Numbered from the stretch's first letter, positions 11,620 to 23,425 are shown. The stretch is DNA of 64,000 nt from Blasia pusilla (GCA_050084515.1 CM114271.1:48050001-48114000), one strand, 5' to 3'. Made by a program: numbers and translations. The notes: generated by a model from the letters alone, not told the origin.

Positions 11620-13468
11620 CCAAATGGATAATTATGTGAAACTCACATGTGGCAGTTATCTAGCGTCCCTTCCTCAATCCAAGATAATTCAAGCACAATC
11701 TGATGATTCTTACGTACAAGAGGATAAAATTTTCCTCACTCTGATTTCTTCTCCCAATTGGAACAATCTTTGTTTCCAAGAATGATAGGGTGGATGGAAC
11801 GGAGGACATTATAAGTGAAACAATCCATCGAGGGATTGAAGACTCCAATATATGGAATCTCTTACCTTACACAAATGGACAATATAGAGTGTATGGCTTG
11901 CCTCTAAAGCCCTATGTTTCTCGACCTGACGTTCAAAAACCTCCAAGTGCGCTGAGCTCCAAGTTTGCCACCACTACATCAGAAGATCCAACATCGAGAC
12001 AATGTCCATGACAATATTGTTCTTCCTGAAGCCATTCCGGATGTTGTCAACCTCAAGGGATCTGTTGAACACCAACCAGACCGTGCCTTTGCATACTCAT
12101 TCATGTTGCAAGTTTCGGGCAATAATTTGCTTTTGTCTCTACCCTTGAAAACATCAAACACACTCTTATGGACGAGCTGCCAGCCATGTATGAAGGAAAC
12201 TATTTGTTTGAATTGCCTCCATTTGCTAATCCAACTCAAAAGAAAGATGGAGGACACTTGAAGGGTATGGATTGAAAGTCCGACTATCGTCGATGGTGCA
12301 AGCTACAGTGGACAAGTGCTTCAATTGGATCAATCCTAATTGGTCCATGGATTTTTTCTTGCTGCCAATGGGTTAGAGCCATGGAGTGTAGAAATCATGG
12401 TTGCATGTTTCTAGAGCGCAATGAGCAAGTCAATACGTCACAATTCGCCCTTAAAAATGCAAAAACTCCTTATGAGGTTGGTGCGATCATACCACCAATC
12501 GGCCATTGGCCATCAATGTCCTCATTGTTAGGACTCTTCTTTATGCATTTGATTGTGTCTTGCATAGTTTTTTTTTCATTGTACACAACTACAGTTCTAC
12601 GTCCAAGTACACCAAGTTGGAAATTCATGTTGGGTCCCACACTTATCCTGTTACCGGTGCAATTCAGAGATACATCAAGGAGGATGTGGCAAAGAAAGTG
12701 GCGGAGGTATATAAAAAATCTCCAAAATCAAAGCCCGGAGTGATCAAACTGAAAAAGGCATCACAAATTTGTGAACAACTCGTTGGAATCCCTAGCCAAG
12801 GGGAGATCACGGCAGTTGAGGAGAAATAACTTGGGGAAAATTTGGCATTTCTGGCTCATCCTAAATGCTTCAAGAAACAACTGTGTCAAAAATGAATACT
12901 TGATGGAAAGATGACCCAGATGGATGCCTTTGCCAAAATCAAGGCTAACTCCAAGTTTCCATTTATTCAGAGATGGAAATTTATAGGCCAAGGAGGTGAG
13001 GGATCTAGAAATTATGTCTTCAAAATGTCTACTACAGGGCCATCTAGTGGCCTCGATCTTATTCGTAGAATGAGGGAAGGAGAAGATCTCTTTGAAAATT
13101 GGGTAAACTTTAATATTTGCTACAAGGTGTTGAATGGATGGTTGACCATGGGTGCGCATGTTTACGACCATGTGGAGAAGGGACTCAGAACCATCTTTGT
13201 GTGTGAGGTAAAAGAAAAAGATATTGGAAGCTCGAAGATGTATTCGGTACTCTTACTGGTTGTGTTGAAGGAAAACAAAAGGCCACCTCCTAAAATTTAT
13301 GGGTTCATGGTAGAGAATGCACAACCAGGATGGATTGCTATCAAGGACGTGTGCAGGGGTGGTGAAGTTCAACCTGAGAGAGAAAGGTCATATGCTTTCC
13401 AATCCGTTGAATTTCGACTCATTGCTATAAGTCTTTTTTTCGACCAAATTCTACTTGCAATTCATTGA
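11620..13468 (+). pseudogene. Unidentified broken plus-strand ORF
   Basis: A chain of plus-strand frames that appear to be one degenerate protein. It opens near 11,623 with MDNYVKLTCGSYLASLPQ, then RGIEDSNIWNLLPY, then PAMYEGNYLFELPPF near 12.2 kb. Next is a better preserved part at 12,506-12,829 (STSKYTKLEIHVGSHTYPV, then IKEDVAKKVAEVYKKSP), and last the longest frame, 12,911-13,468, with FIQRWKFIGQGGEGSRNYVF, RMREGEDLFENWVNFNICY and YGFMVENAQPGWIAIKDV. Stops and frame changes near 12,000, 12,260 and 12,830 separate the parts. It is flanked by palindrome clusters D and E. No domain is recognised. It is most likely an element-encoded protein. Its strand is opposite to the 8-10 kb ORFs. Confidence 0.4.
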
Positions 13469-13753
13469 AATCCAACGAGATACACATGTCTACAACTTGT
13501 CGGATTCTAATAGGTTGCAAGCCTTGCATTGTCAACACTTGTACTTGCAACCCGTCAGAATTCGACGGGTTGCAAGTTCATATTTTGGAGAAAATTATTC
13601 TTGCAACTCGTTGGAATACAACGGGTTACACATAAAAAATCCTTGGTGAGATCTGGTAGAACTTGCCTCCTACTTGCAATCCATCCAATTCCGATGGTTT
13701 GCAATAGAAGGTTCCTGGGTGTTAAAATCTGTCAGATTTCGACATGTTGTAAT
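13455..13753. repeat. Palindrome cluster E (6 units)
   Basis: Units start near 13455, 13491, 13545, 13601, 13674 and 13724 (intervals 36, 54, 56, 73, 50). The unit at 13545 has 16-bp arms with one or two differences. At 13674 both arms carry the same change (CCATC left, GATGG right). The cluster overlaps the end of the unidentified plus-strand ORF and stops just before the solo LTR. Confidence 0.78.
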
Positions 13754-13776
13754 TTGTTCGTTTAGCGAGCTTTCTT

Positions 13777-14157
13777 TGTGAGAAAATAAAAAAATGACAA
13801 AATCACTGAAATCTTTACAAAACTTAGATATACAAAGTGGCCTAATCTGTACGTGCGCTCACAGAAGAGCTTCGATGGAACCTGAACATAGAGATAACTC
13901 GACATACGAGAATACGCTACCGCTTCGGCTCCCAAAAATTTTAGGATTATCTAACCCTATATTGCATCAGGGTGCGAGGCACCCTAATGCAATATAGGGT
14001 TAGATAATCCTTGTAACACTACTCCTAAAACCATCTATCTCATATTACTATGACTCCTCCGACGTCTAAGTTAGAACCATCAATCTAGGCTTCTCCTCAT
14101 ACAATGGGGCCGATCAAATTAATAGTGCTCAGAGAAGTGGATGTTGAGAATCCAATA
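13777..14157 (-). mobile_element. Solo Copia LTR (same family as the 23.4-28.4 kb element)
   Basis: Reverse complement of the Copia LTR. It starts TGTGAGAAAA (complement of the LTR 3' end) and ends GAGAATCCAATA (complement of the LTR 5' end, with one change). It is flanked by a perfect 5-bp direct repeat, TTCTT, at 13,772-13,776 and 14,158-14,162. There is no internal sequence, so it is a solo LTR left by LTR-LTR recombination. It contains the LTR hairpin at 13,944-14,010. Confidence 0.92.
13944..14010. repeat. Long hairpin inside the LTR
   Basis: Two 32-nt arms (13,944-13,975 and 13,979-14,010) pair at 31 of 32 positions around a 3-nt loop. Each arm contains CTAACCCTATATTGCAT or its complement. 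The hairpin is also present, less perfectly, in both LTRs of the full-length element (about 23,576-23,629 and 28,113-28,183). Confidence 0.9.
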
Positions 14158-14162
14158 TTCTT

Positions 14163-15117
14163 CTTCCCTCAATTCACATTTTTGTCTATGCAAGGATTGA
14201 ACTTTCATGTAAATGCCCTTTGCCCAAACACAAGTGGAGCCAAGAGTGTTTATTCCTCTTGGAAGTCATCAAAAGCATGCCAAAAAATATCACTTGTGGA
14301 GGCATACCACCAAGACCAAAGAAGAGCAATGCTACAATCTGCAACATCCCATATATTCCTCTCAAAAGGCATAACCAAGGGAAAAAGGCCTTCAATTTAA
14401 GAGCTCTATGTAAGGGCCGTTGTGAGATGTGGTGAATTGCATGATGAAAAAATATATGTGGAAGCCTTCAATCGGTGCGTAGCCGGAACTCCTAAACAAG
14501 CCACTCTAAGGATGCAATATGAGGTCTTAGAGTGTACTTTCAAATTCCAAAATGTTCACTACGAGCTTGAACTCTAATCAGCTAAGGAAATTTTGATTCT
14601 TTTTTGTGGGTGTGAAATGTCATATTACAATATGCTTTAAATTCAAGTTGTGATACATTGGAAGTTGTAGTTCTGACTTTAAAACATTAGAAATGAATTT
14701 TTCCAAGCATTCTTAACAACATCTACATGCATCAAACCGAAGAAGAGAAAATTGTGGAAAACGCACCAAGTCTTTTGAACTTGAGATTGTATAAACTATA
14801 ACAGAAAAGACAAGATGTTCAAGAAATCAGGCATGATTAAGAAACATGGAATCGAAATTTTGTTCCTTTCAATAGTAGCTGTAAAAGAATCAAGTTGCAG
14901 TATTGTTTAAGAATCCAAAGAGTTGGCAAGGTCTTAACTTTGAGTATGAAAAAAAACAGCAAATTACAAATCATATGCATGATCTATGAATCTAAAGTGA
15001 TAGTGGCATTAAAATATCATTCTGTTATCACCAAATATGCCAAAACCAGGTATCCAACGCCTCCACATTGTCATAAAAAAACATATGTTCCATTTTCTCT
15101 TAACAATACTTCATGAC
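14163..15117. other. AT-rich stretch downstream of a CACTA remnant
   Basis: Short open frames on both strands (for example 14,104-14,435), none with recognisable domains. It probably includes the 3' end of the minus-strand CACTA copy A. No clear TAGTG/CACTA terminus is seen here. Confidence 0.3.
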
Positions 15118-16640
15118 CTACTCCAATGGGCATTCTTTCTTGAGCAATCTCTCAGGCCATAAGGTGTGAGACCCAACAGATCCCTTCAAGAGCAATTGTG
15201 GAGGATCATCTTCATGATTTGGATATGGTAGCTCTACTTCACCATTGAGAATAATCTTCACATCAACTCTCACACATCCAAATGGGATTTCTTTCCCATG
15301 GATTTTATCCCGACCAGCAAGACTTGATACATATCCTTCTCCCACAGATTGGCAAGTATTCTTGTTTTGCATCATCTAGACATAATAACCTACCATAAGC
15401 TGATGGGAGCACAAAGACAAACACTTTAGAAAAATCAATACAAATTTGGTTACCTTTAATGTATATAATTGAAATACATACAAGAAAGTCAAGTAGATCA
15501 CTATCTAAAGCATAGAATTTACCATTGTTAGGAATGTTGGAAGAATATATAAGATTTGGTTGGCTTGTCTACAATTAGTACATAAACATGGTCAACAAAT
15601 AAGGTATCTCTCATCTCTTGTGAATGTGATATGAACATGAAAGAAAGTGGAAGCTAGAAGACAAATATAGAAACAACATCCCAAGAAATTACTACTTACA
15701 GCCATCTTCTCTTTCTTCTATGTGCGAGATTCCTTTCTCTTCTTTAGGAGGACTTGCTTTGGTTGGATGCCTCGTGTGTTATATCATGCCCCGTCTGAAC
15801 TTGTGCCTTGGAACCCAAGATTGGCTCATGTACCTTGTCTATTTGCTACAAGGAATTAGAGTTCTCCCCAACCCCAATATGATGTTCTACACCGGAAGTC
15901 ACAAAAGGAGATATGGATGGAAATGTTTGGGGTTTAGGAAACAAATTTCCATTTATGACCTCTACATCCACAACCTCTGTAGGTAGGCCCTCTTTAACTT
16001 TTACATTCAAGCGAGGAGTAGAAGAAGGCAAAGGGTCTATAGGTGCGTCCTTGGTAATCTTGGAAAGCATTTCTTGAATTAAATTCAAGGTCTCCCTTAT
16101 AGCTTTCAACTCACTCTTAGTAGACTCTGCCTCCTTCTCTATATTGTCCAACCAATCTATCAAAGAAGGACCAGATCCCTACACAAGAAGAGTTTCATCA
16201 AAACACAGGTTAGTGACTTTGTGATCCTATTAAAAATGATACACTTTTGCTCCTGATTGATGGAAAAAAAATACTAGAATCAGAAAATTCAAGTTTAGAA
16301 ACTTGATTGAAAGTTTGAAAACTATTTACCTTACTGCCTATAGTATTATGACTAAGTCCAACTCCACTGGTCCCTAGCGTTTCTTCCAACTCATTCAACA
16401 AAGGGCTTTCACCTCTTTCCTTTGTCTACAAGTTTAAAACCAAATACCACAAAATTTTTAACCAATATCAAAATGATGTTGACGCTAGTCAACCACTAAA
16501 CTTGAGTTCTCCATATACTAAAGAAAACAAACTTTTAATGAACTTTACCACTCAAATTGCACATGGATGGAATTTCATTGAGTATGCTGGAAAATGGAGT
16601 GAGTGTTTGAACGAATTACATAGCAAGGAATGTTTCACTC
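15118..16640 (-). pseudogene. CACTA (En/Spm-type) ORF remnant, copy A, C-terminal portion
   Basis: Read leftward. Near 16.4 kb is a helical region; at 16,163-15,846 a coiled-coil-like segment (STKSELKAIRETLNLIQEML); then at 15,375-15,118 the best preserved part: SVGEGYVSSLAGRDKIHG, FGCVRVDVKIILNGEVELPY and HTLWPERLL. The last pattern (V..G.V.S......G, then CVRV.V......LP.P, then WP..L) is the C-terminal domain typical of plant En/Spm-like ORFs. A homologous but shorter version lies at about 19.2-19.4 kb. Its upstream part lies at 17,265-17,440, split off by an inserted repeat. Multiple stops show it is dead. Confidence 0.55.
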
Positions 16641-16650
16641 CTTTTTGATG

Positions 16651-17264
16651 TCGTGCGCATACACATCGTTGTCACCGAACACACACACAAACACGCAGGA
16701 TCCCATGCTAACTCATGGCATCCAAATAACGAGACAAGAAGTACTAAAATATCTCCAATAAATTAAGATCCAATCTCTCTCTACACCATCTCACACCATA
16801 GCTCTCAAAGGTGTGCACTCTCTCTCATATCAAACCAAACCCACTCTCCTAATGAGAGGCTTGGGTTACACTCACAAGGCAAGGGACCATAGCTCCGCCG
16901 CCTTATGCCAAGAAGTTCAACAAAGAGAGAATGAGCTCTCAAGCTCTCTCTCCTTGAGGTATACCCCTCCCCTCTCCCAAGCTCTCTCCATGGTAACCTA
17001 TTCTCCCAAGTCACCTCCTTGGCTCTTGACCTGATATAGGAGGTCAAGGGCTACTTAGCAAAAATAGCAAGTTGATCATATACTCAAAATGATATATACC
17101 TAAAATAGTAAGTTCGTCAATATGGCTCCAAATGAGTTGAAACGAAGGGGAAACTTGCTCTCTCAGGTTTCCCGGGGCTTCAGCAGGTCATCCTTGACCT
17201 ACTGAGCCTATCCTCCACTACTCACAAAGGTGATCTACTAGATCTCACTGATCTTTCCTAAAAG
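16651..17264 (-). mobile_element. Unclassified ~615-bp interspersed repeat, inserted in CACTA copy A
   Basis: Reverse complement of the repeat at 60,896-61,540; both ends match: outer sequence (T)(A/G)TCACG(C/T)C at one end and GTATGCGCACGA at the other. It splits a CACTA reading frame between GRIGH (about 17,285) and KGVKHSL (about 16,640). The flanks show CAC and CAT, compatible with an imperfect 3-bp target duplication. Parts of the same repeat occur near 30.4, 39.78-39.96 and 53.9-54.1 kb. It has no convincing coding capacity, so it is probably a non-autonomous element. Confidence 0.65.
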
Positions 17265-17440
17265 GCGTGATAGTGACCAATTCGACCCATCTTGTTAAGT
17301 TGCTCAACGTTTCCTCTATTCATCTTCATCCTTTGTGATTTTTCCTTTTCCATTGGTGAGAGCCAATATTTTTCGAGGGCTTCCCAAGTTTTAGGAACCA
17401 CATCTAGAGGAGTTGGACATTCCATACTAAGACCTAAAGT
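17265..17440 (-). pseudogene. CACTA copy A, Transposase_24-like segment
   Basis: Minus strand reads CPTPLDVVPKTWEALEKYW, then LSPMEKEKSQRMKMNRG and NKMGRIGH. It aligns with CPTPPDVNSRSWETLKGYW and the following NRSK..GRRGHTG of copy B (20,922-20,653). The W..L..YW...M.....S..MK.NR.....G..GH pattern is that of the plant transposon domain called Transposase_24. It continues at 16,640 beyond the inserted repeat. Confidence 0.6.
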
Positions 17441-17462
17441 ATAGAAGAGTCTTTTTCAAACG

Positions 17463-17996
<534 letters not shown>

Positions 17997-18640
17997 CACT
18001 AGAAAATACAACTAAATGTAGTTGCAAAGGACCATTTACCACTAATAACTATGATTTGCAACCAATCAGATCTTAGTGTCAAAGGACTCGTTATTTGGGA
18101 TGGGTTTTTATTAATTGACATGTAAGGTTGATGACAAGGCTTGTTTGTGTCTAATGACATGGATCCTACTCATCTTGTGACATGGATCCGAATGTACGAT
18201 GCCATTGACATGATAGTATGATGACGTGGAAAAGGTTATTCCTAGTCACGTGGTATTTTTACCCTAAAGTTAGTTGTAATTTTGTGTCATATGAATAAAG
18301 ACACAACACTTAGTTGTATAATATAGTTCAGATATTTACTTTTATAAAATTTCAGGCGTCCATATACAATATTGAGTGTCGTGATTAGTTATATTATTCC
18401 GCATACTTACTTCCTATCGATTTGATACTAATTTTAGTTGATTATGTAGTTGTGCTCTTGACATATGTACTTTCTTCTATTGATTGTAGTTGTAAGAAGT
18501 AATTAGGATGACCTTTGAATGATTTTATATAGTTGTAACAAATGACTAGGATGATTTTTTAATGACTATCTGTAGTTGTATGTATAATACTAACAGTTGT
18601 ACAATTGAATGCATTTATTTGCATTCATTCTTATGTGGCA
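17997..18640. mobile_element. CACTA-type terminus with subterminal TAGTTG motif array
   Basis: At 17,997 the sequence reads CACTAGAAAATACAACTAAA and continues TGTAGTTGCAAAGG, the typical look of a CACTA element end including the small inverted pair CAACTA / TAGTTG. Eight TAGTTG copies follow, near 18019, 18271, 18311, 18435, 18447, 18487, 18530 and 18573, five of them TAGTTGTA. CACTA elements carry such subterminal arrays as transposase-binding sites. The element would extend right through the minus-strand ORFs of copy B. The opposite terminus (TAGTG) was not found, so copy B appears truncated near 22.8 kb. Confidence 0.6.
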
Positions 18641-19189
18641 TCAATTTTATTTTAAAAAAAATCTTTGTTATCTAAACCCATACATTCATAAGCATCACAT
18701 ACATCTTCATATCTACTATGAGACCTGAATTGTTTTCCTCCATACAATGACAAGATAATCCCAAAGATTGAGCGAGAGAAAATCATACACTTCCAAGGGA
18801 TCACAAATAAAATGGTTTAATTGAAACTCTGTTGACTTCTCAGTTTACAAAAATAGTAAGAACTAAACTTATTCAATTGACTAAAGCCACAACACACGTG
18901 AAGAAGAGGATTGTATTGCCAAGCTCCATAAGTACACCAGCAAAACTTACTGAAACATGAGAGGGAGAGAGATTATTCCAAAATATCTTCATAGTACATA
19001 AAACACTCAAAAGCTTCCGAATACATTGCAAATTTTGTTCATTAAAACAGAATTCTAGAAGAGACTTGTACCATAGCTAAAACCGCAATACAAAATAAAT
19101 TAAGTAGAACAAAACTAGGATGGAGAAGGTGGGCACTTCTTCATAGCTTTCTCATACCAAAGCAATGAAGAATTGAGTACATGTTTCAT
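18641..19189. other. AT-rich internal non-coding part of CACTA copy B
   Basis: No ORF of interest. It sits between the terminus and the C-terminal coding remnant of the same element. Confidence 0.35.
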
Positions 19190-20925
19190 GTGTGTCTATG
19201 GAGGATCATCTTGAATGTTTGGAAATGGTAGTGAGGCTCCTCGGTGATTCACGATGGTTACATCCACCTTCACACATCCAAGAGGAATTGTCTTTCCATG
19301 AAACAAGTCCCTACCCGCTAGTCCACATATTTTTCCTAATCCCACATGTAACCAACCTTTTCATTCCAGTGCCAAGAATACCTAATCTCCCACTGCCAAT
19401 TGCACAAAGAACACACATTTATTATAAAAAATCACAAAGCTAAATTTCTTTATCAATCACTTTCAAATCAATTTCAAGGACTTTATTCTGTACCTTCATG
19501 ATACTCCAACCATTTCGCGGAATGTTTGAAGAAGATGTGGGAACCGAATAATTATCCATGCATTTCTACAATGAAAATAGAACATAAGTATCAATCTTTG
19601 GATATCACTTTATAATACATGCATGTTGTCCTCAAGTACATACTGAAAATTTTTTTCCAGCAAAGAGGTAATGTCAAGCTACTTACAACATTCTTCTCTC
19701 TCCGCTCTTGAATTGTTGTTATCAATTTCTTCTTTGTTCCCCCCTTTAACAATCCTGATTGCTTGCTCTTTGTAGTGTCTTCAACTTGGTCTCCAACTTT
19801 AGATGCAAGAATACTAGGTGGATGATCTTGAATATGAGTGTTTTCAATAGGATTAGATAGCTTCTCTATTATATTATCAAGGATTATTGGAGCTAATTGT
19901 TTTGATGCCCCAATGTCATATACGTTTATTATATCCTCAACATCTTCTATAATTGCTATTGGAGCTTCTTGTATATTCTGGCTAGAAGTGGGGAGAGGAC
20001 TTACAATAATAGGATTAACTTTTTGCATTGTTACACCAATAAAGGAAGAGTCTTCCCTTAAGGGCACTAAGGTGGATTTAGAGGAAGGGTGCAAGGATGG
20101 ATTGATATCAAGTGGATAATGAAGTGGAACACAATAGGGCCCTACTTTGGTCAATTGCGTCAACACGACCATCATCTTCTCTATAGAGGACTTAATCTCC
20201 ACTAGTTCCATCTTTTTGGACTCACTTACTGTCTCAACAAGGTATAGTCTAGTGGTCCAGGTGGAGACTCCATTGTGCAAGATTAAGCGATCACATTTTG
20301 ATTTCAGTCAGTAGAACTATGATAGTATTGGAAATGAAGCCGATGAAATCATTATTATTTACATAACAAACACTCCTCCAAGAAGTTGATTGACTTACCT
20401 TTGTGCTCACAATTTGGAAACTTGGTTGTGGTTTTGTTGTTCCCAAAGAGCCTTCAATGGCTTGCAATAAAGGACTTGCCCCGTGCTCTTTCTTCTACAA
20501 GAAAGAGGTCAAACAAAAAATCATTAAATCAAGATCATAAGAACATGAAACAACCATGCATGGATTTTACAGTAATGTATCGAAGACCAAAAACACAAAA
20601 CACATTATTGTTCAACATGTTAATGCATCAAGAACTTGAAAAATCTCTTAATTTACTTATTCAAACTTACCAAAATATGTTTGGCACCCGTGTGTCCACG
20701 TCTACCATAAGGATTTGGGTTTTCCACCTTGGATCTATTCACCTTCATCGGTTCAGATATTTGTTGTCCCATGGGAGACAACCAATACCCCTTCAGAGTC
20801 TCCCATGATCGTGAGTTCACATCTGGAGGTGTGGGACAATCAGCCTCACCCCCAAGGTCCATCCACAGCCTCTTCAAGTATGCCCATGATCTCCATATCT
20901 TCATGCAAAATTTATTCTCCATAAC
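19190..20925 (-). pseudogene. CACTA (En/Spm-type) second ORF remnant, copy B
   Basis: Read leftward. At 20,922-20,653 is a Transposase_24-like segment (LKGYWLSPMGQQISEPMKVN followed by GRRGHTGAKHIL). At 20,280-19,591 is a 229-codon frame beginning with a helical KKMELVEIKSSIEKMMVVL and followed by low-complexity S/P/I-rich linker. At about 19.4-19.2 kb is a decayed C-terminal domain homologous to 15,118-15,375. The order matches copy A. It lies downstream of the transposase remnant at 21.65-22.71 kb on the same strand, the usual CACTA arrangement. Stops and frameshifts occur between the three parts. The DNA-binding role of such proteins is family knowledge. Confidence 0.55.
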
Positions 20926-21650
20926 TTTATCAATAAGAACACTCGACCACGGAACGGAACTTCTTGCCGAGTTCTAATGTTATTTACCTCACAAGTTTGC
21001 ATCGCTCCTCCCTAGCGTGTAAGTATTTAAGGTCCTCTTCTGTAGGACCATCTTCGCAGATAGTACCACATTCTAGATTTTTGATATTCTATTTCCTTAG
21101 GTGTTGATCCACTATATGGTGTGCTATAGTGGAGTTTAAGGTTCTCTTCAGACAAAGGATCTTCATCAAGGCGGATGGAGAATCTATGATAAGAAAGTAA
21201 TAGTGATAATGGAAAATCACATAACGAGATGGGTAAGAGAATACATGTCAACATGTTAGTTTAGGTGCTACTATGGAATACTTGAAACTCACTCAATCTT
21301 ACAATATTTAGTCACACTACATTAGCTCTTTCAACTTGTTTTCAAGTTATTCAATCTAAGAAAGCAATATGGTTTGCCATTCCCATCCATAAATTTTGAT
21401 TAAAATACAATCAATTGCTCTCTTCTCATATAACAAGAAAATAGAAATACCATCAAAGTTGCAATATGAAGTTTGATCACTTATTGGTTTAGTCACTAGA
21501 CTCATCGTTAGACATTAGTTATGAATATGAACTATTGTAAGTATCTTCTATAGGAATAGATGGAGACTTATTTGTAGCCGTAGCATATTCTGTAATTATA
21601 AGGGTAATAGCCCCCTCTAAAGATACTCCCAAAGTTTCTATATCAATACT
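20926..21650. other. Inter-ORF region of CACTA copy B
   Basis: No supported coding sequence. AT-rich, between the transposase remnant and the second ORF. Confidence 0.35.
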
Positions 21651-22325
21651 TCAATGAGTTTTAAACCCCAAAAAGTCGAGGTGATCATAGTAATCATGGT
21701 CAAAACCACCACAAACCACTCTTCTACCATGGGCTTGTTTTTGGAGCACTATTTTCCATCCTAGTTTTTCTTCCACATTTGCAAAGAAGACTTGCACTAC
21801 CTGGCTAGAAAAGACAAACGGCTCTTGTTCAAGTGTTAAACACTTCCAAAAGTTTTCCGATAAAAGCCCGTGTTCATCAAGTACCATGCTTGGATCATGG
21901 CCATTCGATTGCAATTGGAGCCACTTCCCCCTCATAATGATCACTGGTTGGTCTCTAATATCGTAGTCCAAAACTAGAATATTACTTAGTATCCCAACAT
22001 AAGCATAGTTTGAGACTCTCTCAATCCCTACTACATTTTGAGAAGAAAAAATAGAAGTTATCCCTGTGTCATAAGTAGACCATCTTGTTGGTCCCCCTTT
22101 GTTAACCCGAAAATGATTTCCATAAGCCTTCATTCTTTTATAGGATCGATAGATTAGAAATGGTGGAACTACTAGTTTCAAAACCAAAGCATCCACCTCT
22201 TTACCTTCCTCAACCCACTCTTGAACCTCAGGTCTTATCCATGATGCAAAAGTCTCCTCCGTCCTTCCCTCTACCTTGAAAATTGTGCCACAATTCAATA
22301 AGCATTTGTGAATAAGTACCTTCAA
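21651..22325 (-). pseudogene. CACTA TNP2-type transposase remnant, DUF4216 region
   Basis: A 224-codon minus-strand frame. Motifs in order: RSYKRMKAYGNHFRVNKGG, then a STYDTGI stretch, NYAYVGILSNILVLDYDIR, IIMRGKWLQLQ, and EQEPFVFSSQVVQVFFANV followed by a tryptophan. This is the arrangement of DUF4216, the C-terminal module of CACTA TNP2 proteins ('YKSMKAFGNHFR', then Y.G.L..I..LDY, then PF..A.Q..QVFY). Upstream on the same strand, at 22,713-22,483, is the DUF4218 tail. The catalytic transposase domain proper is missing, so the element is truncated at the tandem repeat that begins near 22,827. Confidence 0.75.
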
Positions 22326-22482
22326 GCTACATAGTGGTTATACCCTACGCTTGATATTTACTTATGAACAAGAACAGAAAATATATCAATATAAAAAGAA
22401 GATGAATTTGTACTTACTCCCACCATTGGCTCATACATGATGTGTTTTCCAACACATATTGATGAGCACTTAAAAGGAGAGT

Positions 22483-22713
22483 TTACAATAGAGTTATCTT
22501 CACACTTGCTCCTTCTAGGACCTCTCCATCAACACCCTCCTCTTTTGTTGCATCCCACACTCTTGTTTGTACCACTTTGAGACCCTCCATATATTCAGTT
22601 ATGAAGCCCAATGCTTCATCCAATTTATATCCTTCGTCCATGCATCCTTTAGACCTAGCATGAGATCTTACATAGCCTTTTAATACACCTAAATATCTCT
22701 CAATAGGATACAT
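22483..22713 (-). pseudogene. CACTA TNP2-type transposase remnant, DUF4218 C-terminal part
   Basis: The frame opens MYPIERYLGVLKGYVRSHAR and continues CMDEGYKLDEALGF. 'MYPIERYLG.LK.YVRN.A..EG....GY...E.L.F' is the hallmark of DUF4218 in plant CACTA proteins. The N-terminal half of DUF4218 and the transposase_21 domain are not present. Confidence 0.8.
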
Positions 22714-22826
22714 CCATCAACATGCCGATGGACAACAAATATCCAACTCTTCAACTAAATGGACATGAAAGTTGTTCAAGGAAGTAAGGGGCAGATAAAA
22801 AAATAGGAGACAACATTTAGGCTTTA

Positions 22827-23425
22827 CGATTTTTTTTCCCATGTGTGGGTGTTCATTTGAAGTTTTGATTTTTTTTCCATGTGTTCCTAGGTTTGGAATG
22901 CCTCTTTGGGAAAAGTTTCATGATTTTTGGAACCATGGTTAAGGGGCAGGGGAGAAAAATAGATATCAAGAAGGAAGAGGAGGGCTTCGAGTAGGAATGT
23001 TCCAAGTCTTTATTTCATTTTCATGTTCACATTGAGGTAATTTTTTTGCAACCATTGGATAGTGTTGAAGACCGTTTTTAGGGTTTTAAATTTTTATTTT
23101 CATGTGTGGGTGTTTATTTGAAGTTTTGATTTTTTCCCTATGTTCCTACGCTTGGATTTCCTCTTTGACAAAAGTTTCATGATTTTTGGAACCTTGGTTG
23201 AGGGAGAGGGGAGAAAAAGAGGGGTCAAGAAGGAAGAGGAGGGCTTTGAGTAGGAATGTTCCAAGTCTTTGTTTCATTTTCATATTCACATTGAGATATT
23301 GTTTTCAACCATTGGATGGTGTTGACACTTGGCAAATACCTTGATATTACATCCCTTGCGATCTTCAATGGTTTGGATCTACGTTTTTGGCTTCCATGCT
23401 CAAAAGCAAAATAGGATACTATTTT
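22827..23425. repeat. Tandem repeat, units 1 and 2 (left of the Copia insertion)
   Basis: Unit 1 runs about 22,827-23,073 and unit 2 about 23,074-23,425, continuing at 28,364 on the other side of the Copia. Shared phrases are CATGTGTGGGTG, TTGAAGTTTTGATTTTTT, GGAAGAGGAGGGCTT and CAACCATTGGAT. The complete unit is about 350-360 bp; unit 1 lacks the last part. Confidence 0.8.

Noticed and set aside
22760-23000. Search for the second CACTA terminus next to the transposase remnant
   Set aside because: No TAGTG end matching the 17,997 terminus was found before the tandem repeat begins; the element appears truncated.
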